22,288 bases of DNA from Acanthamoeba lenticulata. Lineage: Eukaryota; Discosea; Longamoebia; Acanthamoebidae. Numbering within the stretch: the first letter of the stretch is position 1; each line of letters opens with the position of its first letter. Below, piece by piece: positions 7,687 to 21,652 of the stretch. The notes below the pieces were generated by a model. The model saw only the letters and a list, made by a program, of their open reading frames with translations. It was not told where the DNA came from and ran no database searches. A program made the position numbers and the translations under genes. Where the stretch lies: contig NAVB01001363.1 in the NCBI GenBank assembly GCA_002179805.1, positions 1 to 22,288 of the forward strand, in the 5' to 3' direction.

Positions 7687-10600
7687 TCACTGGCAAGTGA
7701 GCTCTTCCGACGCCTCCCGCTGCTCGCTGAGTACTCGCACAGGTGCCCGAATGTCTATCACATGAGGTTGCGGAGATCGCTCCTTGTCGTGCACCAACTG
7801 CAAACCGAACATAATCATCCCCTGCTCGTTGAACCCAGCAAGCAGCATGTGTGAGAGGACCGAGTAAAGAGGAGGTGAGGTGAGAGGCGCACTCTGTTAC
7901 GTCGGTACGAGGCCAGCGTTAGCAATGGCTCTTTGTCGAATTGGCCCGTAGCTTGGTTGATGCCCACCATGCGGCATCGGCCGCAGAGGCCCAGTGCCTG
8001 CACAACAACGCGAGCTCTCGCGTCAGCTGCTGTTCTTGCTGCTGATCGCCCTCCCCTCCTCCTCCTGCAGAGGGAGGGGTCAAAAGGCGTACATTGAAAA
8101 TCTGATCGCCGATGGTGATTCTGGCAAAGGTATCCTCGGCATAAGGCGGAAGGGACGGCATTCGGGCGAGAACGATGTTGGGACGAAAGCGAAGTGCTCC
8201 CAGCTGGAGCGGACAACCTTTGGCTTGCAAACGGCGGTTGAGATCATCCACAGAGTTCTCCGACACGAGCAGAAATTGTGCTTCGTTGGCGAACGCTATT
8301 TCACGTGTCGGGCCCTCCTCCTCCCCTTCCTGTCGTGCACGCAGATGGTGAGAAACAAATCCATGAGCCGCTGCTCAGCAGGCATGATGCATTTTCAAGG
8401 GATTCACCTGAGTCTCCGTTGGTGCATCTCCTCGGTTCCTGCCTGCCTTGCGAAGCCGGCTGGGCGACTTGCGGACGAGGGTGCACCTCAGCCCCAGAAA
8501 GGAATGGAGCCTGTAACCAACCATTTGAGCTCTTCTCACGACTTACCACTCCGTTCACGAATCTCCCGGCCGGGTCGTGAGAGGAGAGAGGGAGGCAGAT
8601 TGGGGAAGGGAATCAAGGCAAGACGCACCACTCCTTGACCTCTTCGCTGTCATAGAGTCGGCCAGTGCCGGCGTCGCCGCACACATCGAGCGCTACCTCC
8701 CGTTCAGGGAAGTAGGCGAGATCGAGCGAGAGCCGCTGCATACCTGCGCCCAATAACGTTACATTACGTTTCGCCGAAATGTAGACCTTCTAGATGAACT
8801 CGCACCTGGCGCATCCATATGGAGCTTGCCCTGCGCCCGGTCCACGGTGGGTTGTATTTGGCATAGTTTGCTCACCTACGCAGAGCACAAGAAGTTAGCG
8901 GGGCGCACCCACCGCGCAAGAGGGATCATGCGGAGAGTTATTAGGCACCTTCTTTTGATTGATACCCGATCCGGTTTCATCGACAATCATCCATTCTCGG
9001 TCATAGGCCAAGCCATGGGTCGAGATTGGCCACGTCTCATCTCTCACCTTGAACTCCTTGCATGACTTGATCGGATACACTGGTTTGACGACAGCAGTCT
9101 CAGCAGAGGTATTAAAGTAAATAAATGAAGTGATGACATGAGACTCACCATAAAGTTCAGAAAGATGGAGTTCGAGTTCCGTGGCAGAAGTAGGCAGGCT
9201 ATCGGTCAAGGCAGGAGTCTTCTCCACGAAATACTTGCGAATGAACTCCAGCAAGGTCTGCACGCGTAAGGCGGAACTGTGATGACCTTGAACGAACTCG
9301 ATCACCATTCGCTGAGCATGACGTACATCGATGTCTTCCCAAGTGGTCATGTAGCCGATAGAGGCGCGTATCGCTCCGGTGGGCTTGCCGTTCATGACGT
9401 CGTTGCCATCCCAGCAAACATGGCCGGCCTGCCAAGAGGCGAGAAGAGGTCACTCAGCGCACATAGTTTCGCAAAGAGTTCGAAGCGACACAGTAGTACC
9501 TCAAGATTAGCTTTGACTTCCGCAGCGCCAAGACCAAGGTAGTAGTGGCAGGCGCCGGGGTTGCAGAAGCAGCCCGTGCGGAGGTGTATGTTTTCCATGC
9601 CCGCCAGTTGCTCGACCTCCTTGTAGCCCACCCAGTCGCCCGAAGCTTTGCGCAGATTGAACGTCACGATCGGGCCCTGTGCGGAGGAAAACAAGGGATA
9701 ACGCGCGCGCAATGAACGCGTTGCCCCTTCACAATACTCGTGCGTGCAAGCAGAAACAAGAAAAACCGCACCTGTCGTGCCGGGTCGTGGAGATGATGCT
9801 GGCCGTAGACGACGGCAACTGGGACTTGATTGTAATGACGAAGCTCCGTCAGTTGCTGGTAGAGGTACTGCGCCAGACAAAAGGTGTGACGCTGAATGTT
9901 GAGCATCCCTGCCAAGGTTGAGGAGATAGTCAGCTGAGGGATTTAGAGAGGAGAGGCGCGTGTCACCGCACCGCGGGGGGGGGGACGGACCGCCCGGCGC
10001 AGGGCCATGAAGCAAGGCATCGAAGCCAAACTTGAGAACGGCGATGCTGGTAAATGGTATTGTCCCATCTTCGAACCGCTCATACGGGGACTTGCGTAGC
10101 ACATGGTACCTGACAAAGATAGGAAGGGCGTCAACAGGCAACAACGCGTGACGATCATTATCATAAAGGACGAAGCTTCTGCACTTATGTAATGAGGGGC
10201 GGCTGCTACCGTTCGCTGCTCAAGGATGCCTCCACGGTACCACCTCCGAAGTAAGTCTTTTGCAAGAGGGCCGCACTCTCTTTCGAGACAGAAACCCGCA
10301 CAAAGATGAACAGATGTTAGAAAAACCATGTCCTTCCCCATCTGCAAAAGAGACAAAAACGCACCGTTGCGGGCGAGGAGAACCCCGAGGCCGGTCGGGT
10401 AACCAAAGATCTTGTAGAAGGACATCACCACGAAGTCGGCCGGATGCCGCGTGAGATCTATTGGGGTATTGGCCGCAAGGGCTGCGCAATCAACCAAGAC
10501 CAGCCACCGACTGGAGTGGTTTCGTCGCAATGGTCTCAGCTCCTGCATCGGTTTGTCTGCCAGGCGGCGAAAGGGGAGGGAGGGGCCACATACGCGCCAG

Positions 10601-11662
10601 ATTTGTTGCGGTAACGCTGAACCCAGTCCAGTGAGTACTTGGCTCCTGAAAAGTTGCACTCGCCGGGATAGGCAAAGAGGTTGTAGTGTTGTGGTAGTGA
10701 TGATGATGATGATTGTGCATCGCCTGCTTCACTGGCTCGCTCCTCTTCATCGCCGTGCTTCGCCCACTCTTCCTCCTCCATTTCCATTTCAACCACTTTG
10801 AACGAGGCGCCCCTCTCTAAGGCGTATCTTGAGAGGGAGAGGAGAGCTATTTAGGTCACATCGCGCATCGTTTGCGCGGAGGAAGGAGGATAAGACGCGG
10901 GCCGTACTCGCGGATGCCCACCACTGAGTTGTGCGACTTGAGAGCGTAGCGGAACTCGCTCTCTGGGGTCCAGGGAAAGCACTCACCCACCTGAGAGAAA
11001 GGGGAAAGCACAGTAAGAGGAACAAGCTCAAGTGTGCATTGTGAGAAGAGTGAGCATGCACCAGCTTTAACCCGGCCGTGGTGCCGCTGGTAAAAATGAC
11101 TGAGTACTCCCTGGCCGAGGCATTAAAGAATGCCAGCACCTGCTCCCGCATAGCAGCCATCATAGCGGTTGCATTGGTGCTGCTCGGACTCTGGCTGTCT
11201 GCTTTGATCAAAGAGAGCGCTGTGAGGTACAGGCAAGACCGAGAGAGAGAGAGAGACCAAGCTGGTGTAGTGGCAGGATCAGTGATCACGCCGGTAGAGA
11301 AAAGGGATGACGCACGAGGGTTGCCGTAGAGGGTGTGGGTCAGGTGTGCCGTCGCTGCCTGCAGCTGCCGTTCGGAATAAAGCGTGGCTCCGGCATGATC
11401 CAGATACACTGAACCTGCAAACGGCATGCCAAAATGTAAGCAGCTTATTTTATGCCCTTTAGGCTTCAAGTCAGGACACCTATGCAAGGAGGAGGGTAAG
11501 TTTTTTTTTTTGCATCACACCTGCGAGGCGAGAGAAATGTCGTCGGCGAAGGCTATCAATGCGGCCCTTATATCCGTAGTCTTGGGCGTACTGTTGCAGG
11601 AACTGCGCCTTCCGCCGGAGACGAGGGTCCTGCGCGGCTGCACTGCGCACGGACGCCAGCAT
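7687..11662 (-). CDS. MOCOS: molybdenum cofactor sulfurase
   Basis: This is a many-exon gene from ATG 11662 to TGA 7687-7689. Phase-consistent exons are 11521-11662, 11316-11414, 11062-11198, 10908-10990, 10590-10812, 10365-10542, 10210-10279, 9991-10109, 9772-9908, 9500-9676 and 9149-9428, then MOSC exons down to 7687. The N-terminal class-V aminotransferase (NifS-like) domain shows YLDHAGATLYS, LYGNPHSQSPSS, FTSGTTAGLKL and MSFYKIFGYPTGLG, with the pyridoxal-phosphate lysine near residue 272. TGCFCNPGAC holds the cysteines typical of this enzyme. The C-terminal MOSC part shows GAIRASIGYMTTWEDID, YPIKSCKEF, HGLAYDREWMIVDE, CGDAGTGRLYDSEEVKEW and FRPNIVLA. The enzyme uses cysteine to sulfurate Mo cofactor for xanthine dehydrogenase and aldehyde oxidase in the cytosol. 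The exon 5 donor (TAT/GTGGCC) is weak. An acidic insert follows SFKVVEME. Confidence 0.92.
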
Positions 11663-11874
11663 GGGTTGTTTACTATTTCTTTCTTGGCCAGGATATTTTT
11701 GTTTCTTTTGTTTTCATTTTCTCCATATTTCTTGATAGACTTTTCTTGTTTTATTATTATTTCTCTTTTGGGCGAAGGGCCAACCAACGCCCGCGAAACA
11801 GCTCTCCAACGTTAACCGTCAGGAGCAGGAGGGGGGGGGGGAGCGTAGACTATACACGTCGGTGAGCAGTTGCA
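11663..11874. other. gap between MOCOS start and kinesin stop
   Basis: A 212-bp interval holds the MOCOS promoter/leader and the kinesin 3' end in tandem minus-strand order. It contains a T-rich tract at about 11676-11765 on the plus strand and a G run at about 11831-11841. No gene is visible. Confidence 0.5.
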
Positions 11875-15635
<3,761 letters not shown>

Positions 15636-15946
15636 CTTGTTGCTTCGTCGTCTTGTGTGTGTGTCTCTCTCTCTCTCTCTCTCTCTTTCTCTTTTTGTCT
15701 CGCGGTCAAGCCCTCTAGTTCATAAAACGGGCTTTCACGATCCAACACTCTCTCTCTCTCTCTCAGCGATCACTTTGTGCGAGAGGGTAACCCAACGCAA
15801 CGCGAGAAGAGGCAATAGCTTTCCCGCGCTCGCAAACGTTGTATTGTTTTGGCGCCAAACCTGACCCAACGGAAAAGACCCTAATACCTTTTTATTTAAA
15901 ATTGTTTTCTCTCTGGAATTTAAAGCGGCCACCTCAGGGAAGCTGC
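15636..15946. other. kinesin upstream region with two CT tracts
   Basis: This 311-bp interval separates the kinesin start from the stop of the next minus-strand gene. It holds CT dinucleotide tracts at about 15664-15688 and 15748-15764, which are GA tracts upstream of the kinesin ATG on its own strand. It likely contains the kinesin promoter and leader. An AT-rich patch at about 15888-15922 may belong to the upstream gene's 3' region. No coding potential was recognised. Confidence 0.55.
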
Positions 15947-16546
15947 TCAAGCCGAGGGCAGGCCTCTGTTCTCGGCAGGACTGACACCGCCGGCGGTTGG
16001 TGATGATCGGTAGTTTTTTTCTGAGCAGCTGCCTGCGGCCACGACGTCGTGGTGCACGAGTACGTGCGCATGGCAAACAGTCTTGATGCTCTGAAGTGCC
16101 GGTGGATTAACGAAGTACACGAACTCCTCGCCGGGCGCCACGTGCTCCCGGATGGTGGATTCTAACTGAGACGGAGGAAGAGGATAAAGGCTCCACAAAA
16201 GATAGTGGTGGACGTCGTCCGCTAGCGCGTAGGGAAAGTCGTTGCGAGCCCAGACGACTCGGTTGTTGTTGTCTGCTGGTGGTGGTGGTGGTGGTGAGCA
16301 GGAGGACGTCGACGGGGGCACTACAACGTATTTCTTGCCGTCCGCCTCCCGCGTTTGGCACGGGAAACCGAAGCGGTGATGCAAAATGTAGTCGTCCACC
16401 GCAACAAACTCTTTGCGCGTGGCCTCGGCCCACTGCCGATAGCGGGCCAGCTCGGTCGCTGTTCGGCCCAACTTCTCCAGGTCATGTTCCGCGATGACCT
16501 GGCACACCTCGGACCAGTTGAGGCAGTGCTGCACTGTATCTTCCAT
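15947..16546 (-). CDS. DUF3605 family protein
   Basis: This is a single-exon frame of 199 residues from ATG 16546 (GCGATGG context) to TGA 15947-15949. The frame stays open upstream to 16594, but only from a non-ATG codon. Conserved blocks include LNWSEVCQVIAEHDLEKLGR, YRQWAEATRKEF, DDYILHHRFGF, VWARNDFPYALADDVHHYLL, FVNPPALQSIKTVCHAHVLV. This NDFPY plus NP-x3-QSI plus H-x-HV arrangement is that of DUF3605, found in fungi, plants and protists and annotated in some fungi as N-acetylglucosamine-induced protein 1. Its biochemical activity is not established to my knowledge. Clustered His/Asp/Trp residues could form a metal or ligand site (inference). A Ser/Pro/Asn insert with six prolines interrupts the middle. 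A cytosolic location is likely, as there is no signal peptide. Confidence 0.85.
   Translation of the reverse strand: MEDTVQHCLNWSEVCQVIAEHDLEKLGRTATELARYRQWAEATRKEFVAVDDYILHHRFGFPCQTREADGKKYVVVPPSTSSCSPPPPPPADNNNRVVWARNDFPYALADDVHHYLLWSLYPLPPSQLESTIREHVAPGEEFVYFVNPPALQSIKTVCHAHVLVHHDVVAAGSCSEKNYRSSPTAGGVSPAENRGLPSA
16278..16296. repeat. GGT triplet repeat encoding prolines
   Basis: Six GGT units (CCACCACC on the coding strand) encode the proline run of the DUF3605 protein, followed by an Asn run encoded by GTT repeats. It is simple-sequence expansion inside a loop. Confidence 0.75.
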
Positions 16547-16710
16547 CGCCGTAATGTGTTTCTCGCGACGTTCGTTTTTGTTGCCATGGCCCAATTTTAA
16601 TTCCGCTATCTCTCTTGCGCAAGGAAGAAAAAGAAATAAAAAAGAAATTCAAGAAAGCAGCGGAGCTGCTTGTTGCGTGTTGGGGGCTCGCCAGGAACAG
16701 GAGCTGCAGC

Positions 16711-18101
16711 TCAAGCAGAAAGCCTCTTCTTGATGTCGTTCTCGAGCTTCACTATGTCAGCGACGAACTTGCGAATGCCTTCGGAGAGCTTAAACTCGGC
16801 CATTTCGTTCTCGTTGAGGAGGAAGCGGAAGCTCTTTTCATCGAGGTTCAGCTCCTCGATGTCAGCGGAAGCGGCCGCCTCGGGGTTGAGCTTGCGCGGC
16901 ACATCAACGTCCGTGGCTTGCAACTCGCCGAGCAGCTGGGGCGAAATGGTCAGAAGGTCACAGCCGGCCAGCTCGATCACCTGCTCTTTGGTGCGGAAGC
17001 TTGCGCCCATGACTTGGGTCTTAAACCCGTATTTGCGCATGTAGTTGTAGATGCTGGTCACCGAGAGCACACCTAACCCCCCCCCTCAAAGTTGTGAACA
17101 AACCGGCTTGTGCAACCCTCCCCCCCCCAATACGCCATTCCCTGCCGATTTATAAATAATAATAATAATAATACCAAGGATCCTCCCTCCACAAGGGCAA
17201 CTAAAACACACAAACCTGGGTCCTCCGACGGAGGATAAGACGACTTGCCCTCCTTCTGCTTGTAGAAGTCGGTGATCCGCCCAGCGAAAGGTGAAATCAA
17301 AGTCACTCTGGTGGTAGAGTGGAGAGGGCCGTGTGAGAAAAAGGTGAAGTAGCGAAGGAGGGGAATAAAACGGGTTAGGCCACAGTCGTGTCGCAGCTGC
17401 GTGAGCCAGAGCTGAGACCAAGGCCAAGAGCGGTGAACACGGACCCGTTCTTGCCGGCCAAGGCGGCTTGTTCAACGCAGAAGAGCAGGGTCATGTTGAC
17501 GTGCAGGCCCTCAGCCTCGAGCTGTTTGGCCGCCTGCAGACCTTCCCAAGTGGAGGCAATCTTAAGGAGTACACGGTCGCTCGAGATGCCAGCTTCCTTG
17601 TAGAGGGCAATGAGCTCGCGACCCTTAGCCACGTTGGCTTCGGCATCAAAGGACAAACGAGCGTCGATCTCGGTTGAAACGCGACCAGGCACAATCTTCA
17701 GAATTTCAACGCCAAAGTTGACAAAGAGCTTGTCCATGGCGCGCTCAGTTTGCTCAGCCAACGTGGAACCCTTGCTCTTGCCGTACTGCGCGCACACCAC
17801 GCCATCATTTTATTAAAATAAAATAAAAATCATTATTATTATTATTTAGAAAATGGTAACAATGCAATGGTGTTGAGGGCCCAAAGAGGATTTGGTGGCT
17901 GCGACGACAAGAGTCTCTGGGCAGACGTACCTGGATCGCATCTTCAACGAGATGTTGGTACTGGGGCAACTGTGATGCGGCCAACATAAGTGAAGGGTTG
18001 GTAGTAGCATCTTGAGGCTTGTATTTCTCAATAGAACCAAAGTCGCCGGTATCAGCCACGACGATTGTGTGCTGCTTCAACTTATCGAGGGACGTAGCCA
18101 T
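16711..18101 (-). CDS. transaldolase
   Basis: Four exons close in phase: 17931-18101, 17445-17785, 17216-17307 and 16711-17072, giving 321 residues, the usual length for class-1 transaldolase. The start is the ATG of [20 protein letters not shown]. Motifs in order are [12 protein letters not shown], the Schiff-base loop [12 protein letters not shown] with the catalytic lysine at residue 132, [37 protein letters not shown] and [20 protein letters not shown]. The enzyme transfers a three-carbon dihydroxyacetone unit between sedoheptulose-7-phosphate and glyceraldehyde-3-phosphate in the non-oxidative pentose phosphate pathway, in the cytosol. No targeting peptide is seen. Introns are AT-rich, and two contain AAT or T-rich simple repeats. 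It is transcribed divergently from the homeodomain gene. Confidence 0.96.
17154..17173. repeat. AAT microsatellite in a transaldolase intron
   Basis: About six AAT units lie in the last intron of the transaldolase gene. A second ATT-rich stretch is at about 17829-17847 in the first intron. Confidence 0.75.
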
Positions 18102-18704
18102 TGTTCTAGTCGTAGTCGTTGGGGAGCCAAGACCGATGCGTGCTTGGCGTGCCACACACAGTTCCGTTCAGGCCGGAACAGGAATCCCGTGAGGTGCTCC
18201 TCTCTGAATCTCTCACTTGCATTGCCTTTCAAGGATATGATCGATACCTCCAAGCCACCGTTCAGTTGATTTTCCGAGACAAGTCACACTCCGTTAACAT
18301 ATAAAAGGATATTTTCTACTTTCAGCAATATCGCTAGCGAGGAAATCTAGCGGGTTATACTTACCACCTGTTTTGATGTCGTTACAGCTGAATTGTGCAG
18401 CTCTTGCGCAGGAGAGAGAAGAGGTTGAGCCGCACGTGCGGCTCGTTACCCTTCCTGCCCGCTCTGCGTCGGGAAGGGAGCGAAACCGTCGCCGCTGCGG
18501 TTCCTCTCATGTGGCGGGCGGGCGCCGCGCTTTTTGGCACCACAGGCGAAGATCTTGCTGTTTTATCCAATCTCTCTCTGTCTCTGTCGGGTCACCTCCT
18601 TCAAAAAAGTGGACTGCTGACGTTGCGCGGCCCTGGGCACGTACACTTGGTTCTTTTCGAAAGCCCGCTGCGTCTGGTCTTGGTCTTTGGGCCCCGTACC
18701 AATT
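18102..18704. promoter_or_regulatory. divergent intergenic region, transaldolase / homeodomain gene
   Basis: This 603-bp gap must carry both promoters. A TATAAAAG box occurs on the plus strand at 18300-18307, about 400 bp upstream of the homeodomain ATG, so it could serve that gene only with a long leader. The remainder (18370-18700) has open frames on both strands but none with supported starts and domains. I treat it as leader sequence. Confidence 0.45.
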
Positions 18705-21457
18705 ATGAGCCAAAGGCCGTCCAGCTCCTTCACGGGCCCGCTTCCTACAACGGCCACGGGACGACGTCGCCCACCAGTTTTACATAACGACGGAACTGGC
18801 GCTCAGCTGTACGTTATGTGTTGATTGTTACAATCAAAGCCCCTAGCTGTTTTCTCCTGCCATGGTTTTTTTTTTTTTTTTTAAAAAACCGACAAACATT
18901 TGTTTATTATTTATTTTCCTCCTCTTCTATTCGTTACCACTTTCGTGGAGAAGGCCTTTTGTACTGAAAGACTCCTCTTGTTCTCTCTCCTCTTATGTAG
19001 TCAGGGTCATTGGGACAGGAAGTGGCGTCAAGAGCTCCAAGGCCAGCAGCCTCAGCTTTCGCTTCCTGGTCGAGGACTCCATTCCCCGACGGACGGGGCA
19101 GGCCTCAACAAAGGCAAACAACAACAACAACATGTTCAACCACTTCAGTTACCTCCACTTTCTTCATTATCGCTTAGCGGTTCGTCTGGCTTGACTCCCG
19201 CTGGCGAGGCCCTGGTCTTGCCACCACTTCGCACTGCAACAACAGGTATATAGAAAAAGATTGAGATGTTGTGTAAAACAATTCTCGCATCATCATCATC
19301 ACAGACGTGGAAACCTAACCCCTCTCTCCTCTTATTGTAATGATGACACGCCAGGAAGAGAGCCGGTACAGCCACAAGTCGCGGTGGCACCCCCCATCCC
19401 CTACATTCCTACCTCGTTTTCGCTCAAGCCGTCGACTTCACATCCTCTCCCTTTGGACAGCATACTCGCGCTCCACCAGACTAGCCTTTCATCATCGGCG
19501 TTAAATCAGTCTCCGAGGCCTTTGGACGGCCAGCCAATCGACACTCCTCTTCCTTTGAGCCTCCTCCGGAGCAAAGAAGGCCAGGTTCTATCTTCGAAGC
19601 CACCAGCCGGCGCGGCGCCTGGTCGTGTCGAGCCCAGAGGGACTCTGGTGGACGGATGGGATGACCACAAGAAGGCACGTCATCCTTCGACACTTCCTAC
19701 CCTAGAGAGGCTACTCCAGCGAGTACATGGTCGGGGTACCGGCTACCGCGATGACGACGCTGTCGATTATCCATCGTACGACAGTCTCATGCCCCCAGGG
19801 TGGGACACCTCGAGCAAAGTCCTCGCGCAGCGCGAGCGACTCCTTCGTGCGGCCATGGAGTCAGCCGCGGCGGCCGCGGCAGCTGGGGCAGCTGGGGCGA
19901 AAAGCTCTTCGCACTCCCCGAAATTAAGCGATTCGACGGATCATCACCAAAGAAGCAGCGGCGGAAGCGGCGATCAACCAGTTCCCGCCGATGAAACGAA
20001 GGAGGATTCTGCTGAAGGTTACCGCGAAGGGTTCATGGACGGTTACAAGGAGGGACGCAAGGAAGGCTACGAAGGGACTCACCGCTTCAAGGAGGCCTAC
20101 CGAGACGGGTTCAAGGACGGGCGGGCGGGTGGCTACATCGACGGGAAGCAGGAGGGATACCGCGGCGGCCGTATTGATGGCGCTCTAGCCTCGAGCCTCG
20201 AGGAGGACGAGTGGGAAATCGACCAGTACGGGAACAACCTGCTTGGAGCCAACAATGGCTGGGGGCGGCCTCCGTACCTCCAGTCTCTTCACGAGGTTCA
20301 CGTCCCGCCAACGGTGGCCCACAAGAACGGCGTCCACCACCACCACAACCATACCTCCAATTGTGGTGTTGTGAGCTCTGGCGATCCCGCCTCCAAGTCA
20401 AGGCTGCACCCCGTAACCACAGCAACCACCACGACGACGACTGCCAAAAGCGATGCGGTCGGTAGCAACTGTGCCTCTGCCAACGCTGAGTTCGATGGTC
20501 AGCTGCCGCCTTCTTCTGTTGTTGCCGGTGTGGACGGGGAGCACCGACAACAACGTCAACACCGCACCGCGGCGCATCATCATCACCAGCATCATCACCA
20601 CCATAGGCATAGCCACCACCACTACCACCTCGATCGTTCAGAACTCGGCGACATGTCTTCGAAGAGGACTCGGGACAGGGGCTTCGAAGACAAGACGTTG
20701 AACGAGAGAACTGGTGAACGGCTCAGCAGCAGACACTCCTCCTCGGACTCACGACAAGCGAATCGGTCAGCCTCCTACACGTCCGCACGCGAGGAGGAAG
20801 AGGCCGACCGTAACCCATGCGGCCGCACAGGCAGCGACAGCCGCGAGGAAAAGGATCTCAGCGAGAGTTTCGATGAGAGCGCGCGATCTGCCGACGGCAC
20901 TGGCAAAGTGGAGAGCACCAGTGACAACTCAAGAAAACGGAAGCGCCACCACTCCCACAAAGACCGCAACGACCGCGACGAGCCGGCGGAGAAGCGGCGA
21001 ACGACCAGCAGCAGCAAGTCGGCTAGCCCTCCAGACAGCGCTGACAGCGAGAAGAAGCGAAAGCGAGCCACGCGGGAGCAGCTCGACATCCTCGAGCGAG
21101 TGTTTGAGCAGGTTCGCTTTTTCCCTCTCGCTGCGCGCCCGCTGTCAGACTCCTGACTCCCTCATAACAAAAACAATATAAAAACAGGAAGAGTTGCCGT
21201 CACGAAGCAGAAGAAAAGAGCTGGCTAATGAGCTTGGCTTCAGCCCTCGCCGAATCCAAATATGGTACCAACCACCTTCACGCCCAAACTTACCTTGGGG
21301 TACGGATACCAACGACGACGTGTGCAGGTTTCAAAACCGACGAGCTAAGTCGAAAAAGAAGGAAGGCAAGCAGTATGTCATGGTCAACTATGGCAAGCAC
21401 TCCTTCAAGAAGGAGCCCCGACGGGGAAGTCCCAGGTCTGGCGACGGCGACGAGTGA
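18705..21457 (+). CDS. homeodomain protein with N-terminal Gly-X3 repeat
   Basis: Five exons close exactly: 18705-18808, 19001-19245, 19355-21111, 21188-21264 and 21328-21457, encoding 770 residues. The N-terminal 330 residues are Ser/Pro/Gln-rich and disordered, with a Gln run and an Ala run. Residues about 338-393 are a Gly-X3 repeat (described separately). His-rich (about 520-545) and Ser/Arg/Glu/Asp-rich charged regions follow. The homeodomain spans about 681-740: arginine at position 5 of the fold, L16, F20, and recognition helix RRIQIWFQNRRAKSKKK with W48, F49, Q50, N51 and R53 intact. It has 60 residues without the TALE three-residue insertion. It is a probable nuclear DNA-binding transcription regulator; targets are unknown. 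Introns split the homeodomain after position 22 and inside the W48 codon. The start is inferred from a phase-2 GTACGT donor joining ATG 18705 to exon 2. Confidence 0.9.
18867..18883. repeat. T run in intron 1 of the homeodomain gene
   Basis: A run of about 17 T followed by AAAAAA lies in the 192-bp first intron (18809-19000). It is a likely spot for assembly or polymerase-slippage errors. Confidence 0.8.
20018..20185 (+). repeat. tandem Gly-X3 (deca-GX3-like) protein repeat
   Basis: Within the homeodomain protein, glycines recur every fourth residue. One block is EGYREGFMDGYKEGRKEG. A second, after a short interruption (THRFKEAYR), is DGFKDGRAGGYIDGKQEG followed by YRGGRIDG. Tyr or Phe and acidic residues fill the X3 positions. 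There are about five Gly-X3 steps in the first block and six in the second. The pattern is that of the deca-GX3 motif in Yae1 and Lto1/ORAOV1, helper proteins for loading an iron-sulfur cluster on the ABCE1 ribosome-recycling ATPase. The function here is unknown. Confidence 0.75.
20574..20632 (+). repeat. histidine-rich segment
   Basis: CAT/CAC codons encode a stretch of about 20 residues, three quarters of them His (HHHHQHHHHHRHSHHHYH), in the homeodomain protein. Such runs can bind metals or direct proteins to nuclear speckles. A shorter His run lies at about 20334-20353. Confidence 0.8.
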
Positions 21458-21511
21458 CGCGACCAAACGCACACAGAGTTTTGTCAAGCAGGCGCTACGC
21501 ACTGTACAAAG

Positions 21512-21512
21512 A

Positions 21513-21543
<31 letters not shown>

Positions 21544-21549
21544 GAGAGA
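21512..21549. repeat. GA microsatellite downstream of the homeodomain gene
   Basis: Two GA runs interrupted by GCGA lie about 60 bp after the homeodomain stop, in its 3' UTR or the following intergenic space. Confidence 0.85.
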
Positions 21550-21652
21550 TAGCAGTAAACCGCTACTTCAATACACGCGAAGCGAATGTGTGGAGCACGT
21601 AGTCCGCCAAGCAGTTGGGGGTCACGCTGGCTGGAGGTCCCAACAGCAGCAA

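Noticed and set aside
16321..16587. 88-codon minus frame starting with ATGG in good context
   Set aside because: It overlaps the DUF3605 gene out of frame and has no conserved motif. However, its ATG lies upstream of the DUF3605 ATG, so it could act as an overlapping upstream start.
18507..18790. Minus-strand frame resembling a protein C-terminus (VVGSGPVKELDGLWLIIGTG)
   Set aside because: It is antisense to the first exon and leader of the homeodomain gene, whose plus-strand model closes in phase from ATG 18705. The minus frame has no ATG and only forced splice sites.
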